The notes beneath the pieces were generated by a model. It did not search any database, was not told the origin of the DNA, and saw only the letters and a list, made by a program, of their open reading frames with translations. Made by a program: the position numbers and the translations under genes. From Spiroplasma ixodetis Y32 (lineage in GTDB: Bacteria > Bacillota_I > Bacilli_A > Mycoplasmatales > VBWQ01), in NCBI RefSeq assembly GCF_030316605.1, contig NZ_CP127039.1, positions 682,001 to 746,000 of the forward strand: a stretch of DNA of 64,000 nt. Reading direction: 5' to 3'. This document shows, piece by piece, positions 19,879 through 32,071 of the stretch. Position 1 is the first letter of the stretch, and each line of letters begins with the position of its first letter.

Positions 19879-20097
19879 TTTACAACACCTTTCTGTTTAT
19901 ATATTTCGCGCTTAATTTTAGCAAATTTACTAAAATATTGTTGAAAAATGTTTGGTTTTAGAGTATAATATTAACAAACGTTTAATAACTTGAAAATTCT
20001 ATTTACGTTTAAAAGATAACTTTTATTAGTTATCTTTTCTTTTTTAATAAAATAATGTACAATAAAGAAAAATGTAAATAGAAAAGGAAAATAAAAA
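19879..20097. promoter_or_regulatory. Divergent leader with hairpin
   Basis: Conserved with 49033-49254. Contains a perfect hairpin AAAAGATAACT / AGTTATCTTTT (20011-20038) with T-rich flanks that could terminate or attenuate either transcript. Ribosome sites: AAAGGTGTT for the UPF0236 gene and AAAGGAAA for the membrane protein. Confidence 0.5.
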
Positions 20098-20397
20098 ATG
20101 CAAATATTATGATTATGAATATCTTTAGGAATAATAGGTTTAATAACAATAATTTTAATTACTATTAAAGGATTAATATTATGTTATGAAAATAATGCGC
20201 TGGGTTTATTATTATTATTTATTTCATTAAATTTATTTGGTTTAATTACAGGTGTGGGTATTTTATGAAATAATAAAAAAATTGAAGAAGGAACATATAA
20301 TAAAAAATATTGAAAAATAAAAAAAGATATTGATAAAAAAAATAAAGATGAAAAATTTAAAAATAAATGAGATAGTAATAAAATAGTAAAAAAATAG
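20098..20397 (+). CDS. Small 2-TM membrane protein next to UPF0236 (type a)
   Basis: 99 residues: two transmembrane helices (about residues 4-25 and 34-56), then a basic, Lys-rich cytoplasmic tail. The homologue at 49255-49659 shares the plan but differs in sequence and has a longer tail. It stands between UPF0236 and the terminase genes. Function unknown. Its stop codon lies inside the terminator stem that follows. Confidence 0.6.
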
Positions 20398-20416
20398 CAG
20401 TATAATGCTATTTTTT
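20392..20416 (+). terminator. Terminator after membrane protein gene
   Basis: AAATAGCA / TGCTATTT with 6-base loop and T run. It separates this gene from the phage packaging operon; the same structure follows 49659. Confidence 0.65.
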
Positions 20417-20575
20417 GTTATAATTATATTATAAAAATTAAATAAAAGAATATATGAAGTAATATGAAGTAATTAATAAAGTTCATAAGTTATTACGACC
20501 AAGTTCTAACTTAAATATTATATTAATTATATCATAATTTTTCGTTTTTTAAAGCATATGAAAGGAGATTTTTAT
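20398..20575. promoter_or_regulatory. Leader of phage Y packaging operon
   Basis: No gene. Includes the repeated 10-mer ATGAAGTAAT (twice here, once at 49717). AAAGGAG at 20560 is the ribosome site of terS. Confidence 0.35.
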
Positions 20576-20971
20576 GTGCAAGAAGAAAAAATAAAAATAA
20601 GAACAATTTTTAATGATGCAAAAGCATTAAGAGAAAAATTAGAAGAATATTTTAATCATTGTAAACAAACTGAAGAAGTACCTACTAAAATTGGTATGTT
20701 AGTTTATTTAGATATTACAGAAAATACTCTTTATAGTTGAAAACAAAAAAAGAGAAATACTTTTTTACAACAAATTAATTGAGCATATTTACAAATACGC
20801 CATATTAATACACAAAGATATTTAAAAGCAAATGCAAATAATACTGCATGATATTTAGAAAGAGCATTTGTTAAAGAATATCATTTATCTACAAAAATTG
20901 ATATAAAAAGTAGTGATAATACAGCCCCTATAGCAATTAGTTTAGAAAATAAAGGTAAGAATAAATGTTAA
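20576..20971 (+). CDS. Phage Y terminase small subunit
   Basis: About 131 residues from a GTG start 8 bases after AAAGGAG. The upstream ATG at 20574 is out of frame here, while in the copy at 49825 one more A in the following run puts that ATG in frame. An N-terminal helical DNA-binding part (PTKIGMLVYLDITENTLYSW) resembles TerS helix-turn-helix domains. It would bind packaging sites and deliver DNA to TerL, whose start it overlaps by 7 bases. Confidence 0.7.
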
Positions 20972-22317
20972 GTAATTTTGGTTATTTATTAGATATTGCT
21001 AAAAGAATGTATTTAAAACAACCTTTAAATATTACTAAAATTAAACAATTAGGTAGTCGTAAATCTGGTAAAACATTTAGTGATATTGAATTTTTTGGAA
21101 TTTTATTAATGTTAGATAATATTAATATTCATGCTTATTTAATTCGTAATATGTCAAAACAATTAAATGATAGTTGACAAGAATTAAAACAAATTATTAG
21201 AGCAACTTATCCTAGTATTAATTTTATTATTAGTGAAACTAAAAAAACTATTGAATTTAATGGTAGTAAAATAACTTGTAAATATTTACATTCACAAGAT
21301 AATAGTAATGTTAAATTAACTGGATTAGCAAGTAATTATTTATATGATTATGTAATTATATGAAGTGATGAAAGATATGAAATTACTGAAAATGATTATC
21401 AAGATTTAAAAGATGCTATTCGTGGAGCAAATCAATTATTAGAAATTGAAAGTTGTAATCCTTGAAGTATTTTAAATGAATTTATTAAAAAAACTATAAA
21501 TGCTTGTCCACAAAATGAAAAACAAATTATTAATGAATATGAACAATTTACTATTATTGATAATACTATTTATCATTATCAAAATTGAAAATTAAATACT
21601 TATTTAAAAGATAGTGATAAACAACAATTATTAGAAATAGAAGTTCTAGACCCAATATCTGCAAGAGTAAGAAGTCATGGTTTAGTAGGTTATGAATCTG
21701 GTGGTATATATTCACATCTTATTCATAAGATATCGCGTTTATTACAACCAAGTTATAGATTTAGTGCTGGATTAGATTATGGGTTTAAAGATGATGCTTT
21801 AGCATGTGTATTAATAGGTTTTGATTATAATTTTAAATTTGTTAATGTTATTGATTGTTTAAAAATAGAAAATAAATTAATTCGTTATGATAATAAACAA
21901 TTAGCAAGATTAGTAGTAGAGTTTTATATTAAATTAGCAAAAGAAAATAATTTGCTATATGAATATGGTTTAACTGTATATTGTGATTTTAGTAATTATA
22001 CCTTTATTGAAATGTTAAATGATACAGCAATTAAATATCAAGTTAATTCATGACTATATTTTAAAGATTGTGTAAAGTTAAGACTTGAGTTTAGAATAGG
22101 TAAGAATGTGGCTTTAATGGCATCAGAACGCTTAAATATAAGTATGAAAGCACAATTATTATTAGATGAATTTAGATTGGTTGTATGAGACCCTAAAAGT
22201 ATTAAACAAATACCATTAGCAGGTAATGACCATTTAAGAGATGCTTTTGATTATGCTATAGAACCATATATTAGAAATTTAAGTGCAAATATAAATCCTT
22301 ATTTTGAAAGGAAGTAA
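20965..22317 (+). CDS. Phage Y terminase large subunit
   Basis: 450 residues, normal for TerL. Walker A near residues 30-37 (GSRKSGKT), a Walker B-like strand (YDYVIIWSDE), and a C-terminal RNase H-type nuclease with DYGFKDDA, YCDFSNYT and GNDHLRDAFDYA. It is the ATP-driven motor and nuclease that packages phage DNA into heads via the portal encoded next. Reads through several UGA Trp codons without break. This is the strongest evidence that module Y derives from a tailed double-stranded DNA phage. Confidence 0.9.
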
Positions 22318-22320
22318 CAT

Positions 22321-23616
22321 ATGAATAATCATAATACTGAAATATTAACTCCTAATTGATGTATGATAAATCTTCAAGAAATTATAGCAAATCATGCAAG
22401 TAAATTATTATGAGGTAATGGTTATACTTTAACAAGTGAACATCCAGAATATAAAAATGCTATTGAAAAATTAAAAGAATGAAATAATTTAGATTCATTA
22501 TTTTATCAAGATTGTCATATTAAATCTGGTTATGGTTATAGTATTGTTCAAATTGATAGAAGTAAAACTTGAAGAATATCTTTAAATTTTGCTCAACCAT
22601 ATGCTCAATCAAGAGTTGCAAGAGTATTAGATACTGAACAAGGTGCTAGTACATGGTCAAGATTACAATATGATGACCAAAGTATTTATGTTAAAACAAC
22701 CTATACTCCAAATCAAATTATTAGATATTTTACTAGTGATTTAATTACACTTGATGGTTTACAAGAAAAAATAAGTAAAGATTTACAATTACCATTAATT
22801 GAAAATCATAATTTAGGTATTATTCCAGTTAAATTTATGCAAAATTTACCTAAAAAGAATTTCTTTGGTGGAGTTATTGGTGATTATTATCCAGATATGA
22901 CTCCAATTAAAAAATTACAGCAATTATTAAATAAAACATTTGAATCAATTGAACATGAATTGGAATGTAATATAACTCGTGTATTTTTAGATATTACTGA
23001 ACAAGAAATAAATCAATCTAAAACTGCTTTTGATTTAAAAAAATTAATAGGTAAATTTATTTTACAAGCAAATTTAAGAAGTATGGGAAGTACTAGTGGA
23101 ACGCCACCAATTGCAATATTACAAGGTAATCCAATATTAGATAAATATGGTGAATTTATACAATTTATTATTGATAAAGCATTTGAAGGTAGTGGATATA
23201 GTCCAGTAAATGATACTACAAGTCAAAAAACTGAAGCAGAAGTATTAATTACTAATTCAAGAGATATGGAAACTACAAGAATTAAAAGAACTTTAAATCA
23301 AAGTGATTGAAATGAAATATTTCAAAGATGTTTTATATTAATGGGATTAGATGGTGATAAATCTAAATGAACATTTGAAATTAAAGAAAATACTATTACT
23401 GATAGATTAAAATCACTTGAAATTGATGAAGCAGAATTAAGATTAGGAATTACTAATATTAAAAGAATTATTGTTAAAAGATATGGTGTGAGCGAAGAAG
23501 AAGCACAACAAATTATTGAAGAAAATAGAAAATATCAAAAAGAAGAAATTGAATTTAATAATACTTTTTTAGGAGAAACTAAAAATGATACCGAAAATAA
23601 ATCATCAATTAATTAA
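22321..23616 (+). CDS. Phage Y portal protein
   Basis: 431 residues directly after TerL, the standard place of the portal. Helix-rich, with a middle section typical of portals (GIIPVKFMQNL, then a region of paired helices followed by PPIAILQGNP) and an acidic, Gln/Glu-rich C-terminus. It would form the dodecameric ring at the head vertex. GAAAGGAAG ribosome site. Overlaps the next gene by 32 bases. Confidence 0.8.
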
Positions 23617-25576
23617 AACTGTATGAAAAAGTACAGGTGAAATTGAAAAAGATTTTACACAAAATAAAGATTTACAATTTCGTGTATGTCCTTTTACTAT
23701 TATTTTAGGTGCTATAAATTCAACAGAAACAGGTTATAAACCACCAACTAGTATTCCTAATGATTATACTTCATTTAGTAAAATATTCACTGGTAGAGAA
23801 GCAATATTATCTGTATGAGATAATAGTTTTGATTTAATAGAACCAGATTTAAAAACAATCGATTCTACTGGTAAAAAGGTTTTAAAAGTTGGCGATGTAT
23901 TTTATGGGAATATATTATCAGACCAATTAGGTATTACTTATTCAGCAACTCCAGCCAATAATGCTTTTATTCAAGAACAAGCAATTAAAAATGTAGTTAT
24001 TAATATTCCAAATGAAAAAAAGAATTTTAATTTTATTAATAATATTGTTTCAAATTTATATAAATTATATATGATTCCAGAAATTAATAAAGTTATAAAT
24101 ACTGATAAATCAATTAAAGTTGATAGACAATGATATATTCTTGAAGTTGCAAGTAAAACTTATAATAATGAAAATAAAGAACTTGCTTATATTCAATGTA
24201 CTTTTAGTAGTTTAAATGATAAATTAGCAACAAGTGGTTTAGCAATTAATCAATATGTGCAATTAGGTGCTGTTGGTGAACCAGTTGCAATACCTGCACT
24301 TGATTTAAGTAACAATATTATATTAGACCAAGATTACTTACCACCAAGACCAGTTACACATGCACAAATAACTTTTTATGGAACAGTTGGGAAAATAGGA
24401 ATTGGATTATGGGGTAGAAATATTAATAAAAATGATAATAAGGAAATTACTATGAATCCAACACATTTAATTTTTCCTTTAAATTATCAAGCATCTACAT
24501 ATGACCCAGTTAGTTTTAGTGCTTTACCAGAAACTAATTATGTTTTAACCGTAGGAGCAAAATCAACGGTTGATACTTATCAACAATGACAAGAAGTAAT
24601 AGCACCAATGTATGATGATGGTGCAAAAAAGACTTTTGAAGGTCATATATTAACTGATGTTGAAAAAACAACAGCAACTAACAAAATTGATACTGAAACT
24701 GGTAAATATATTCCTTATTGAGATAGTAATTTTTTAAATGGAGCAAATTTAGAAACTGATAAATTTTATACTATTGGTAATCCTTATTTTGTATATTTTA
24801 ATAAAAATAATAAAAAATTAAGAGGTCAAGTTAATGGTTATATTATCAATAATTTAAAATTTAAAAATTTAAGAAATTTAAACGCTTTAATGTATTTTAT
24901 TTATAATTCTATGAATGAAATACCCTTATCAATAAGAGAAACAGTTAAAATTCAATTAAATACTATACCAGTATTTGGTAGTTTCTTTAATGGATTTACT
25001 GGTGGAATGAATATAGGATTTAAAAAAGTTTCAAATTTATTAATACCAAGGTTTGATATTGTTAATTTTTTTATAAGTGCTGAATTATATAAATTTTATA
25101 CTAATGTTATTTATTCAAGTGCAAAAGAAAAAAATATTATGCCTTATGATGTTTTTAGAAATGGTACACCTGATGAATTACCAGCAATTTTAGGAACATC
25201 AAGTCATATGACATCATTTACATTTAATTTGACTGATAACATTAAACTTTCAACTTATGATATTGATAATAATAATATTGTTGATACTAAATATATGAAT
25301 CTAGTTAATATATCACAAATTAATTCAAGTAATACTCAACAAATATATTTATTACCACCAGTAGAAGATTTTGATTTACAATCACCAATTTTTGGTAATG
25401 ATAATTATAGTGGTTTTTATATAGATATGATTGATATTTTAGTTCAAGGAAAATGTAATTTTAAATTAACATTTTATAGCATGCCAAATGATTATGAAGG
25501 TGCTGTAAGTGATGATTTTAGTATTTGAGCAGGAACATATCAAACAGTAGGTAAAGCAAGTGGTAATATAATATAA
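23585..25576 (+). CDS. Phage Y large structural protein, 663 aa
   Basis: 663 residues, beta-rich, no signal peptide. It follows the portal with a 32-base overlap, exactly where phage X has its own 680-codon protein. In the second copy (53737-56118) its N-terminal third is joined to the phage X counterpart, which suggests equivalent roles. Candidate connector, tail or adhesion protein of a short-tailed virion; no family is recognised. Confidence 0.6.
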
Positions 25577-26373
25577 GATTAATTAAAAATAACTTTTTAC
25601 TAGCAAATAATACTTATAGTTTTAAGAATAAATATAACTATCCAAAAGCAGTTAATCCACCACCACCAACAGAAATACCTCATTCATTATTTATAGATTT
25701 AAGTAAATTTTCATTTAAAAATATTGATGATAGTAAAAATTTATATCTAGGTTATGTAATTCAACCTATTAATGAAGAAGATTTATTAAAAAATGGCTTT
25801 TATATGTTTTATGAAATTAAAGTTAATGATTATGGTTATCAACTAATGAAAGATTTTTTAAATGACTATAAAAATCTTGAAATAAGTTGAAATTATACTT
25901 TAACTGCAAACTCAGGCGATACTTTTAATAAAAGAAGTAGTTCTAATCCTATTATCATTGATGATATTAAAAATTTACCAATTTATGAAGAAAATATTGA
26001 TTTTATATATGGAGATAATGGCATTTATCATAGTGTTGATGGAAAGAATGTTAATGGTCATAATTGTACTTTTAATTTATACAGTCAAAATAATACTGAT
26101 AAATTAAATAATTATAGTATTGAAATCAATGGAATAATGCCAAAAAATATTATTACAAAAATTGATGATACTAATATTAATCCAAATTCAGGTTTTCCAA
26201 CTGCAAGTTTTACAACATTATGAAAATCAATATATATTAATAATAAAAATAATTCAATTTGTATTTATATATTTTCATTAAGAGCAAAATATGATAATGA
26301 TGAAATCATTAAATATCCGGTTAGCGCTGAAGTTAACTTTAATAATATACAAATTTCACCAAGAGTGACATAA
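25573..26373 (+). CDS. Phage Y structural protein, about 266 aa
   Basis: The frame opens after a stop at 25566 and has no ATG near; ATA at 25573 overlapping the previous stop is the probable coupled start. The product has a Pro run (NPPPPTEIP) and many short beta-strands, with regularly spaced Asn and Asp, like tail or head-decoration proteins. Function unknown. Confidence 0.5.
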
Positions 26374-26392
26374 CAGAAAGGCAGTGGTAATT

Positions 26393-26521
26393 ATGGTAAA
26401 TGAAACAATTAATGAAATTTATGCTGTTATAGAAAGTTTAAAAGTAATTAATGATAATAATCTAAAAAAATTAGAAGTAGAAGATTTATTAATTACCCTA
26501 GTAATGAAATTAAAATATTAA
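26393..26521 (+). CDS. Small phage protein, 42 aa
   Basis: 42 residues, helical (MVNETINEIYAVIESLKVI...). AAAGGCAGTGG ribosome site. The stop overlaps the next ATG (TAATG), showing coupling to the scaffold gene. Confidence 0.5.
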   Translation: MVNETINEIYAVIESLKVINDNNLKKLEVEDLLITLVMKLKY

Positions 26522-26997
26522 TGAAAGAAGGTAATACTATGGAAGAAAAAGAAAAAACTGAAGAACAAGAAAGTGTAGAAAAAAAGGAAGAAAGTGTGCC
26601 AAAAGATGAAGAAAATGTCAATAAATCAGAAGAAAGTGTAGAAAAAGAACCAGAAACTGAAGAATCTAAAGAACCAACTTTAGAAGATAAATATAAAGAA
26701 TTAGAAGAAAAATATAATGCTTTATATAAAGAAAAAACTGATAAAGATAGAGAAATTAGCCATTCAGAAAGTTATAAAAAATATGATTTATCACAAGAAA
26801 ATATTAATTTATTAAAAAGATATCTTGGAGATAAAGATGATATTGATGAAGAATTATCATTATTAAATAAAGATTTTCCACATTTATTTAATAATAAAAA
26901 AGATACAAATATTAGTAATTATTTAGATGTAAAAGATAAATTTAAAGAAGAAAAAAATGATGAAGTAGATACTAGAAAAATAGGAATGGTAGGTTAA
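26521..26997 (+). CDS. Phage Y scaffold-like protein
   Basis: Up to 158 residues; the Met at 26539, behind a GAAGG site, is a possible alternative start. Residues 5-60 are extremely acidic and repetitive (EESVEKE patterns), followed by a coiled coil (LEDKYKELEEKYNALYKEK) and a C-terminal part that would contact the shell. This is a classic scaffold layout directly before a capsid gene. The biased composition is functional, not low-quality sequence. Confidence 0.65.
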   Translation: MKEGNTMEEKEKTEEQESVEKKEESVPKDEENVNKSEESVEKEPETEESKEPTLEDKYKELEEKYNALYKEKTDKDREISHSESYKKYDLSQENINLLKRYLGDKDDIDEELSLLNKDFPHLFNNKKDTNISNYLDVKDKFKEEKNDEVDTRKIGMVG

Positions 26998-27001
26998 AAA
27001 T

Positions 27002-27478
27002 ATGGCAATTATTACAACACAATCAACAACAATTAATGACCCTAGTACACCTAGTGGTAAAGCAGATTTATCAGTTAAATATATTAAAAATTTAAAAGTT
27101 TTATTATCAAAAAGAGTGGCATTAATTAATGCTACAATAGAAAATAGAGAGCAATTAGATGCTGGTACTGCTATTTATAATATTACTAAAAGAAATATTA
27201 CTGAAGATTATACTGCAGGTGCGGGTACAAATAATCCAACAGCCATGAATACAATTCAAATTTTATTAGATAAAAAGAAAGAAATTAATTTTGAAGAAGA
27301 AACATTAGATTTAAAAAGATTAGGTGCAAGATATGAAGATGGGAATGTAGTTGTATCAGATAGTTTAGCATCAAGTTGAATTGATGCAAAAGCAAAATCA
27401 GTAGAAATATATTTAGTTGCTAAATTATTATCATTAGCAGTTAAAACAGCAAAAGATAATGGAATTATTAATACAGTG
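27002..27478 (+). pseudogene. Phage Y major capsid protein, truncated
   Basis: About 159 codons of a capsid-like protein following the scaffold gene by 4 bases, with a strand-rich region (INFEEETLDLKRLGARYEDG) as in coat proteins. At about 27478 it runs into the 3' part of a UPF0236 gene on the other strand; the C-terminal half of the capsid is missing, so this phage copy cannot make heads. Confidence 0.65.
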
Positions 27479-28327
27479 ATTATATTCTTTTAAATATTTT
27501 CCTTTATTTCCAGCCATTATACCAAGATATAATGTTCTAATTAAATGGAATTTATCTAAAACAAATTCTACACCTAAATAATCTGCTACATCTTTAATCC
27601 ATTCTGCACTATCACCACAAATAATTATTTTTGCTTGTTCAATGTTTTCATAAAAATTTTGACAATGTTCTTTAACAAATTCAGCAGTTTTTTTAACTCC
27701 AATTTTTGTTTTTGTTGGTCTAATAATTGCTTTTACTCTTTTATTTTGTAATTGGTAATTAATATTATCTATATATGTTACTATTAAACGCATAGAGTGT
27801 TTTATACCTTTACGTTTAAAATTTCAAAATTTCCGATGTCCATCATCAATTGCTACAAAAATAGCTTGATTTTTTTCTAATTTTACTTTTACTGGATTTG
27901 CTTCAAATACTTGTAAATTTTTAAAAACTCTATGAACAGTACTAATACTAATACCTGCTTTTTTACAAATAGCACAAATATCACGATATCTTTTTCCATC
28001 TGCAAAATTTTCAATAATAGTATCTTCAATATCTCCACCAATTCTTTTATATTTAGGTAATTGTAATATTTCATCAACTAAACAAATACGAATTCATTTT
28101 TGTAATTCTTCATCAAAATATTCATAAATTCTTCTTTTATAAGTTACAATTCCATATAATGTTTTTCTTGTTCGATATTGATAATCAACAATTTTATATT
28201 TCTTTTTATCTCTTGTATTTTTTATTCTTCAATCTCACTTTTCTCATTTCTTTTTTAAATGTTCTAAAACTAATTTATCAATTTTAGGATATTGTTCTTT
28301 ATAAGTTCATCGATATTTAAATTCCAT
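27434..28327 (-). pseudogene. UPF0236 (type b) protein, C-terminally truncated
   Basis: Starts MEFKYRWTYKEQ and runs open through the DGHRKFWNF, GDSAEW and LDKFHL motifs, then loses about 80 C-terminal residues at the junction with the phage capsid gene and picks up a short foreign tail to a stop at 27434. Note GDSAEW instead of GDSAGW. Divergent from the lipoprotein at 28573. Confidence 0.8.
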
Positions 28328-28572
28328 TTTTAATTCTCCTATCTGTTTTTTAAAATTTATTAATTAATTCTTTAATTAATATAAAAAAATAATTTTTTTA
28401 ATAAATTATTTTTATTATTCACTATTATCGACATGAAAATGTAATTTTAACTAAAATAATGCACTGTAAAAAAGTATTTTCACATTTGCTGTATAATAAA
28501 CAGTATCAATATATTTTTTTATATTTAAATTGATTATAATATGTAATAGAAAAAATTATAAGGGGTGTTAAG
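28328..28572. promoter_or_regulatory. Divergent leader, UPF0236 / lipoprotein (second block)
   Basis: Same spacer as 14916-15161, with the direct-repeat unit at 28449-28497 (one base missing in ATGCACTGT). Ribosome site AAGGGGTG for the lipoprotein. Confidence 0.45.
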
Positions 28573-29472
28573 ATGAGAAAAATACTAAGTTTATTAGGAG
28601 CAATACTTTTTTCAACAACAACAAGTGCAAGTATTATTGCATGTGATTCAAAAGAAAAACCAAATGAACCACCACAACCTATTGAAATAAGATTAAATGA
28701 ACAGGTATCAAAAGATTTAAAGTTAACTGATAGCAATAATAAAAGTTTAGTTGGAGTTAAAATTAATGCTTTATTATCACCTGATCATGTAGAATGAGAT
28801 TTTGAACCAGATAGTTCTGAACCATCAACTAATAAAATTAAAAAACTTAAAGCATCAATTCTATTAAAACCTGATAATGAAGCAGTTTCACAAGAGAGTG
28901 AATATTTTTTAATAAATACTTTAAAACTAATTAAAGATTCTCAAAATAAATTTAATAGGACTGATGCTGATTCAATTACAGTTTCAGCTTCTGAAATTTC
29001 TCCAATTTTATCTAAAAAACAAGATAATAGTGATTATATAGTTACTGATGGAAATTTTAAATTACAATTTATGAAAGGAATTGAAAAGTTAGGAGATAAT
29101 TATACAATTGATTTAAAAAAAGATAGTATTGATATAATAAAACCTGTGTTGGACTTTTGAAGTGTAGATATAGAAAGTAATCCTTTTAATGAAGAATTAA
29201 ACTCTAAGTTTAAAGTAGGAGAAAATAATGATAGGCCTGTTGATGGAAGTGATATATTTAATTATTTAAAAAATGATGGTATGGGTGGTCATATACGAAA
29301 AAAAATACAGTCGCTAAAAAATTTAATTAATAAAGGAGATAATGTTAATATAAAAGTTAGTGGTCGAGAGGTAACTGCAAGTTCAACAAATTGGGAAATA
29401 GGTAATAAATTAATTGTAAAAATTTATTTTGATACAATTTATTCAGAAGAAATGAAGTTAACTTTAAGGTAA
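28573..29472 (+). CDS. Lipoprotein with shared signal peptide
   Basis: 299 residues. Signal peptide MRKILSLLGAILFSTTTSA and lipobox Cys24 (IIAC), almost the same as at 15162 and 57832, but the mature part is unrelated: a polar, Pro-rich start (KPNEPPQPIEIRL), then beta-strand-rich domains and a Lys-rich end. It would be lipid-anchored on the outer face of the cell membrane. Flanked by direct repeats at 28449-28497 and 29515-29566. Function unknown; surface antigen is the likely class. Confidence 0.75.
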
Positions 29473-29514
29473 TTTTTTTATTTAACTACAAATAAAAAAT
29501 AGTAGTAATTAATT

Positions 29515-29566
29515 AAATAATGATACTGTAAAAAAAAGTATCTTCACATTTGCAATATAATAAACA
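29515..29566 (+). repeat. Direct repeat flanking lipoprotein gene (3' copy)
   Basis: AATAATGATACTGT, A run, GTATCTTCACATTTGC; pairs with 28449-28497. Contains a GATACT / AGTATC stem. Confidence 0.6.
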
Positions 29567-29605
29567 AGTGCAACGTAATTAATAGTATAAGGGTAACACA
29601 AACTA

Positions 29606-29630
29606 AACGCCTTTAATTTAGGCGTTATTT
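29606..29630 (+). terminator. Terminator after lipoprotein
   Basis: AACGCC / GGCGTT with a 9-base loop and T-rich tail; conserved in the three lipoprotein blocks. Confidence 0.7.
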
Positions 29631-29710
29631 TGTATTTAAAAGCATACTTGTAAAAATATCAAAAAACAGTACAATTTAAAAATAAAATTAAGAAAAAGGA
29701 GAAAATTAAT

Positions 29711-29995
29711 ATGAAAATATGAATAAAAACAAATTTAAGTAAAATAACATTAGTATTAGCACTAACTGGTGCAATAAGTGGAGTAACTGGTTTAATAATT
29801 GGTTCAATAGCACAAAACAAAACTAATAATTTAACTTATTTTTTAAACCATGACCATATAGCAGTATGAGGAAATACAACTATATGAAAACATTAATTTG
29901 AGGGGGGCATTAATTTATATTTTTCTGTTAATAAAGCAGGGGATAATGATATAAAATGAGATTGTATTTATCCAAAAGGATATTTTAATAATTAA
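29711..29995 (+). pseudogene. Small membrane protein with poly-G tract, interrupted
   Basis: Starts MKIWIKTNLSKITLVLAL: one transmembrane helix with a Gly-rich end (TGAISGVTGLIIGS), then an external part. A TAA at codon 62 is followed in the same frame by 32 more open codons ending PKGYFNN. Close after the stop is a run of six G, exceptional in this A+T-rich DNA. The homologue at 56120-56399 has a seven-G run that shifts the frame. GAAAAAGGAG ribosome site. Converges with the phage X gene at 29992. Confidence 0.6.
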
Positions 29996-32030
29996 ATTTC
30001 TAAATTTATATAAGAAATATTTTCATTATATTTATCAAATAAAGTAATATTATTTAAGTTTATTTCTTTTTCATTAGTTATTAAAATTAAATCATAATTA
30101 CCAGCACCAAATATTCCGCTGATTTCAATCCGATTTAAGTTATTAATCGGATTTTCTATTTGTAAATCAAATTCACTAATATTATCAATTTGTGAAATTT
30201 CTTTATAAAATTCTAATTTGGAAAATAATTGAAATTTTTTTGAACCATATAAATTTAAAGCATTTTCAATTTTATTTCTATTAATAATTGCTCTTGTAAA
30301 ATATTTACCATATTCACCATTTCCTAATGTTCAATCAGCAGGAATTAATGAAGGAATATTATTGTTTTCTAATTCATTTGTAATAGATAGTCAGTTAAAT
30401 TGGTTATCATCTAGTTTAAATAATTCATTTTGACTAATATCATTATCTTTTAATTTAATATTATTTATATCTATAAAATCAAAATATGCAGATTTTAGTA
30501 TTACTTTTGCATCTTTAAACTCTCAAACTTTATCTGGGGTAGAATGTATAGGATTTGATTTTAATTCAAAATAATAAGGTAATAACAATTTAATTTATAA
30601 TCATCATTTAATCCTTTATTGATTGACATACTTGAATAAATATTACTAGATAACATAATGACTAATTGTTTAAAAATTTGAACTTGTGGTAAATTTGTAT
30701 AGTTTGGATAATCTAATTTTCACTGTTTAAATAAGTTAGTAATAACATCATCAGGTTTTTGATTTTCAAATTTAAGTCTTAATTTAGTAATATCGGTTGT
30801 ATTTTGTTCATCTTTTTTAGGGTCAAAACCATCGAAGTTTCTATTATAAGTATATGTATAAGTTAGCATATCTAATAATAATTTTTGTAAACTATCAACT
30901 GGTGGTCTATCTTTTATTTCTAATTCTACATCTTTAAATTTATCCTTTGTAGCAATACTTACATATTCTTTTCCTAGGACATCATGAATTTTTCATACTT
31001 CTTTATCTTTAAGCTCTTTTTCATTTGGTAATGGTCATTCATGAAAATCAATAGAACTTAAAAAATAACCTAATCAAGCATTAGTTACTCTTGCATTATT
31101 AATAATTTCTTTTCTTGTTTCTCTACCACCACCAATAGCAATTAAATCTAGAACTGATTTTTCTTGTCCTATAAATTGTTTTGCTAGATTTCATGGTAAT
31201 ATTTGTTCACTAAATCATTGTTGTAATATTCTAACTTTTGGTTGTGTTTCAATAGGCATTGATAATAAAGAAAATGCTATCTTATCTTTAACAAATAACT
31301 TAGGGTATACTTCCATATTATCAATTTCACCAAGTACCTTTATAATATTGCCAAAAATCATGCTTCTAGGGGCTTTAATTTTTAAGCCAGTTACTTTTGT
31401 ATCTTTATCTAATGGTTTTTGTAATTTAATAATTATTGGATAACCATCTCTTGTTTTAAAATCTTTAATTTTGATAATAGTAATACTTTTAGTACTTCTT
31501 GATTTTGGATTTTGATAAGGTTGAGAATAATTATTAATGATATATAGATTATCAATATTATTTTCTGTTAAAGGTTCATTAATAGATACAGCATATAGCT
31601 TAAATTGATTTAATAAATTTATTTCTTGGAATATTAAATTTTTAATATCAGTCATACTATATTCAATTGTATTATCATTAATATTTGTACTTGCTCTTTG
31701 ATTTAACTGCATAGTAAAGTCAGATGTTTCAACAGCAGTAGTTTTTAATACTTTTTCAATATCAATAAAACCTATTTTAATAGTATTTGCTGAAAATCTT
31801 AAACTATTATTTTCATTATTTTTAAATAAACGTTCAATTTCATAAATATATAATGTTCTTTGTTTAAATTCATCATATGCTCTATTAATATCTGGGTCAC
31901 TAGTTGCTTTCATCATATTAGTAAAATCATAAGGAATATTATCTATTAAATAATCATTTTCAACTTCTGCTTGATTTAATTTAGTTTGTTTCTGTGGAAA
32001 CTTCGTTTGTGGTTTGTTGTTGTTTTCCAT
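29992..32030 (-). pseudogene. Phage X large structural protein, frameshifted
   Basis: The first frame makes 489 residues (stop at 30561); about 30590 the sequence differs from the copy at 55500 by a small indel, after which the other frame reads on to 29992 (ending NLEI). Intact, it would be about 680 residues. It overlaps the portal gene by 50 bases and matches the position of the 663-residue protein of phage Y. The middle part differs completely from the second copy, the ends are similar. Confidence 0.7.
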
Positions 32031-32071
32031 TGTTCTCTCCTATTAATTGGTTATTTTCGGGATTAAATAAT

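Noticed and set aside
28506..28736. Minus-strand frame over the lipoprotein start
   Set aside because: Shadow of the lipoprotein gene at 28573; no ribosome site and Ile/Phe-rich antisense composition.
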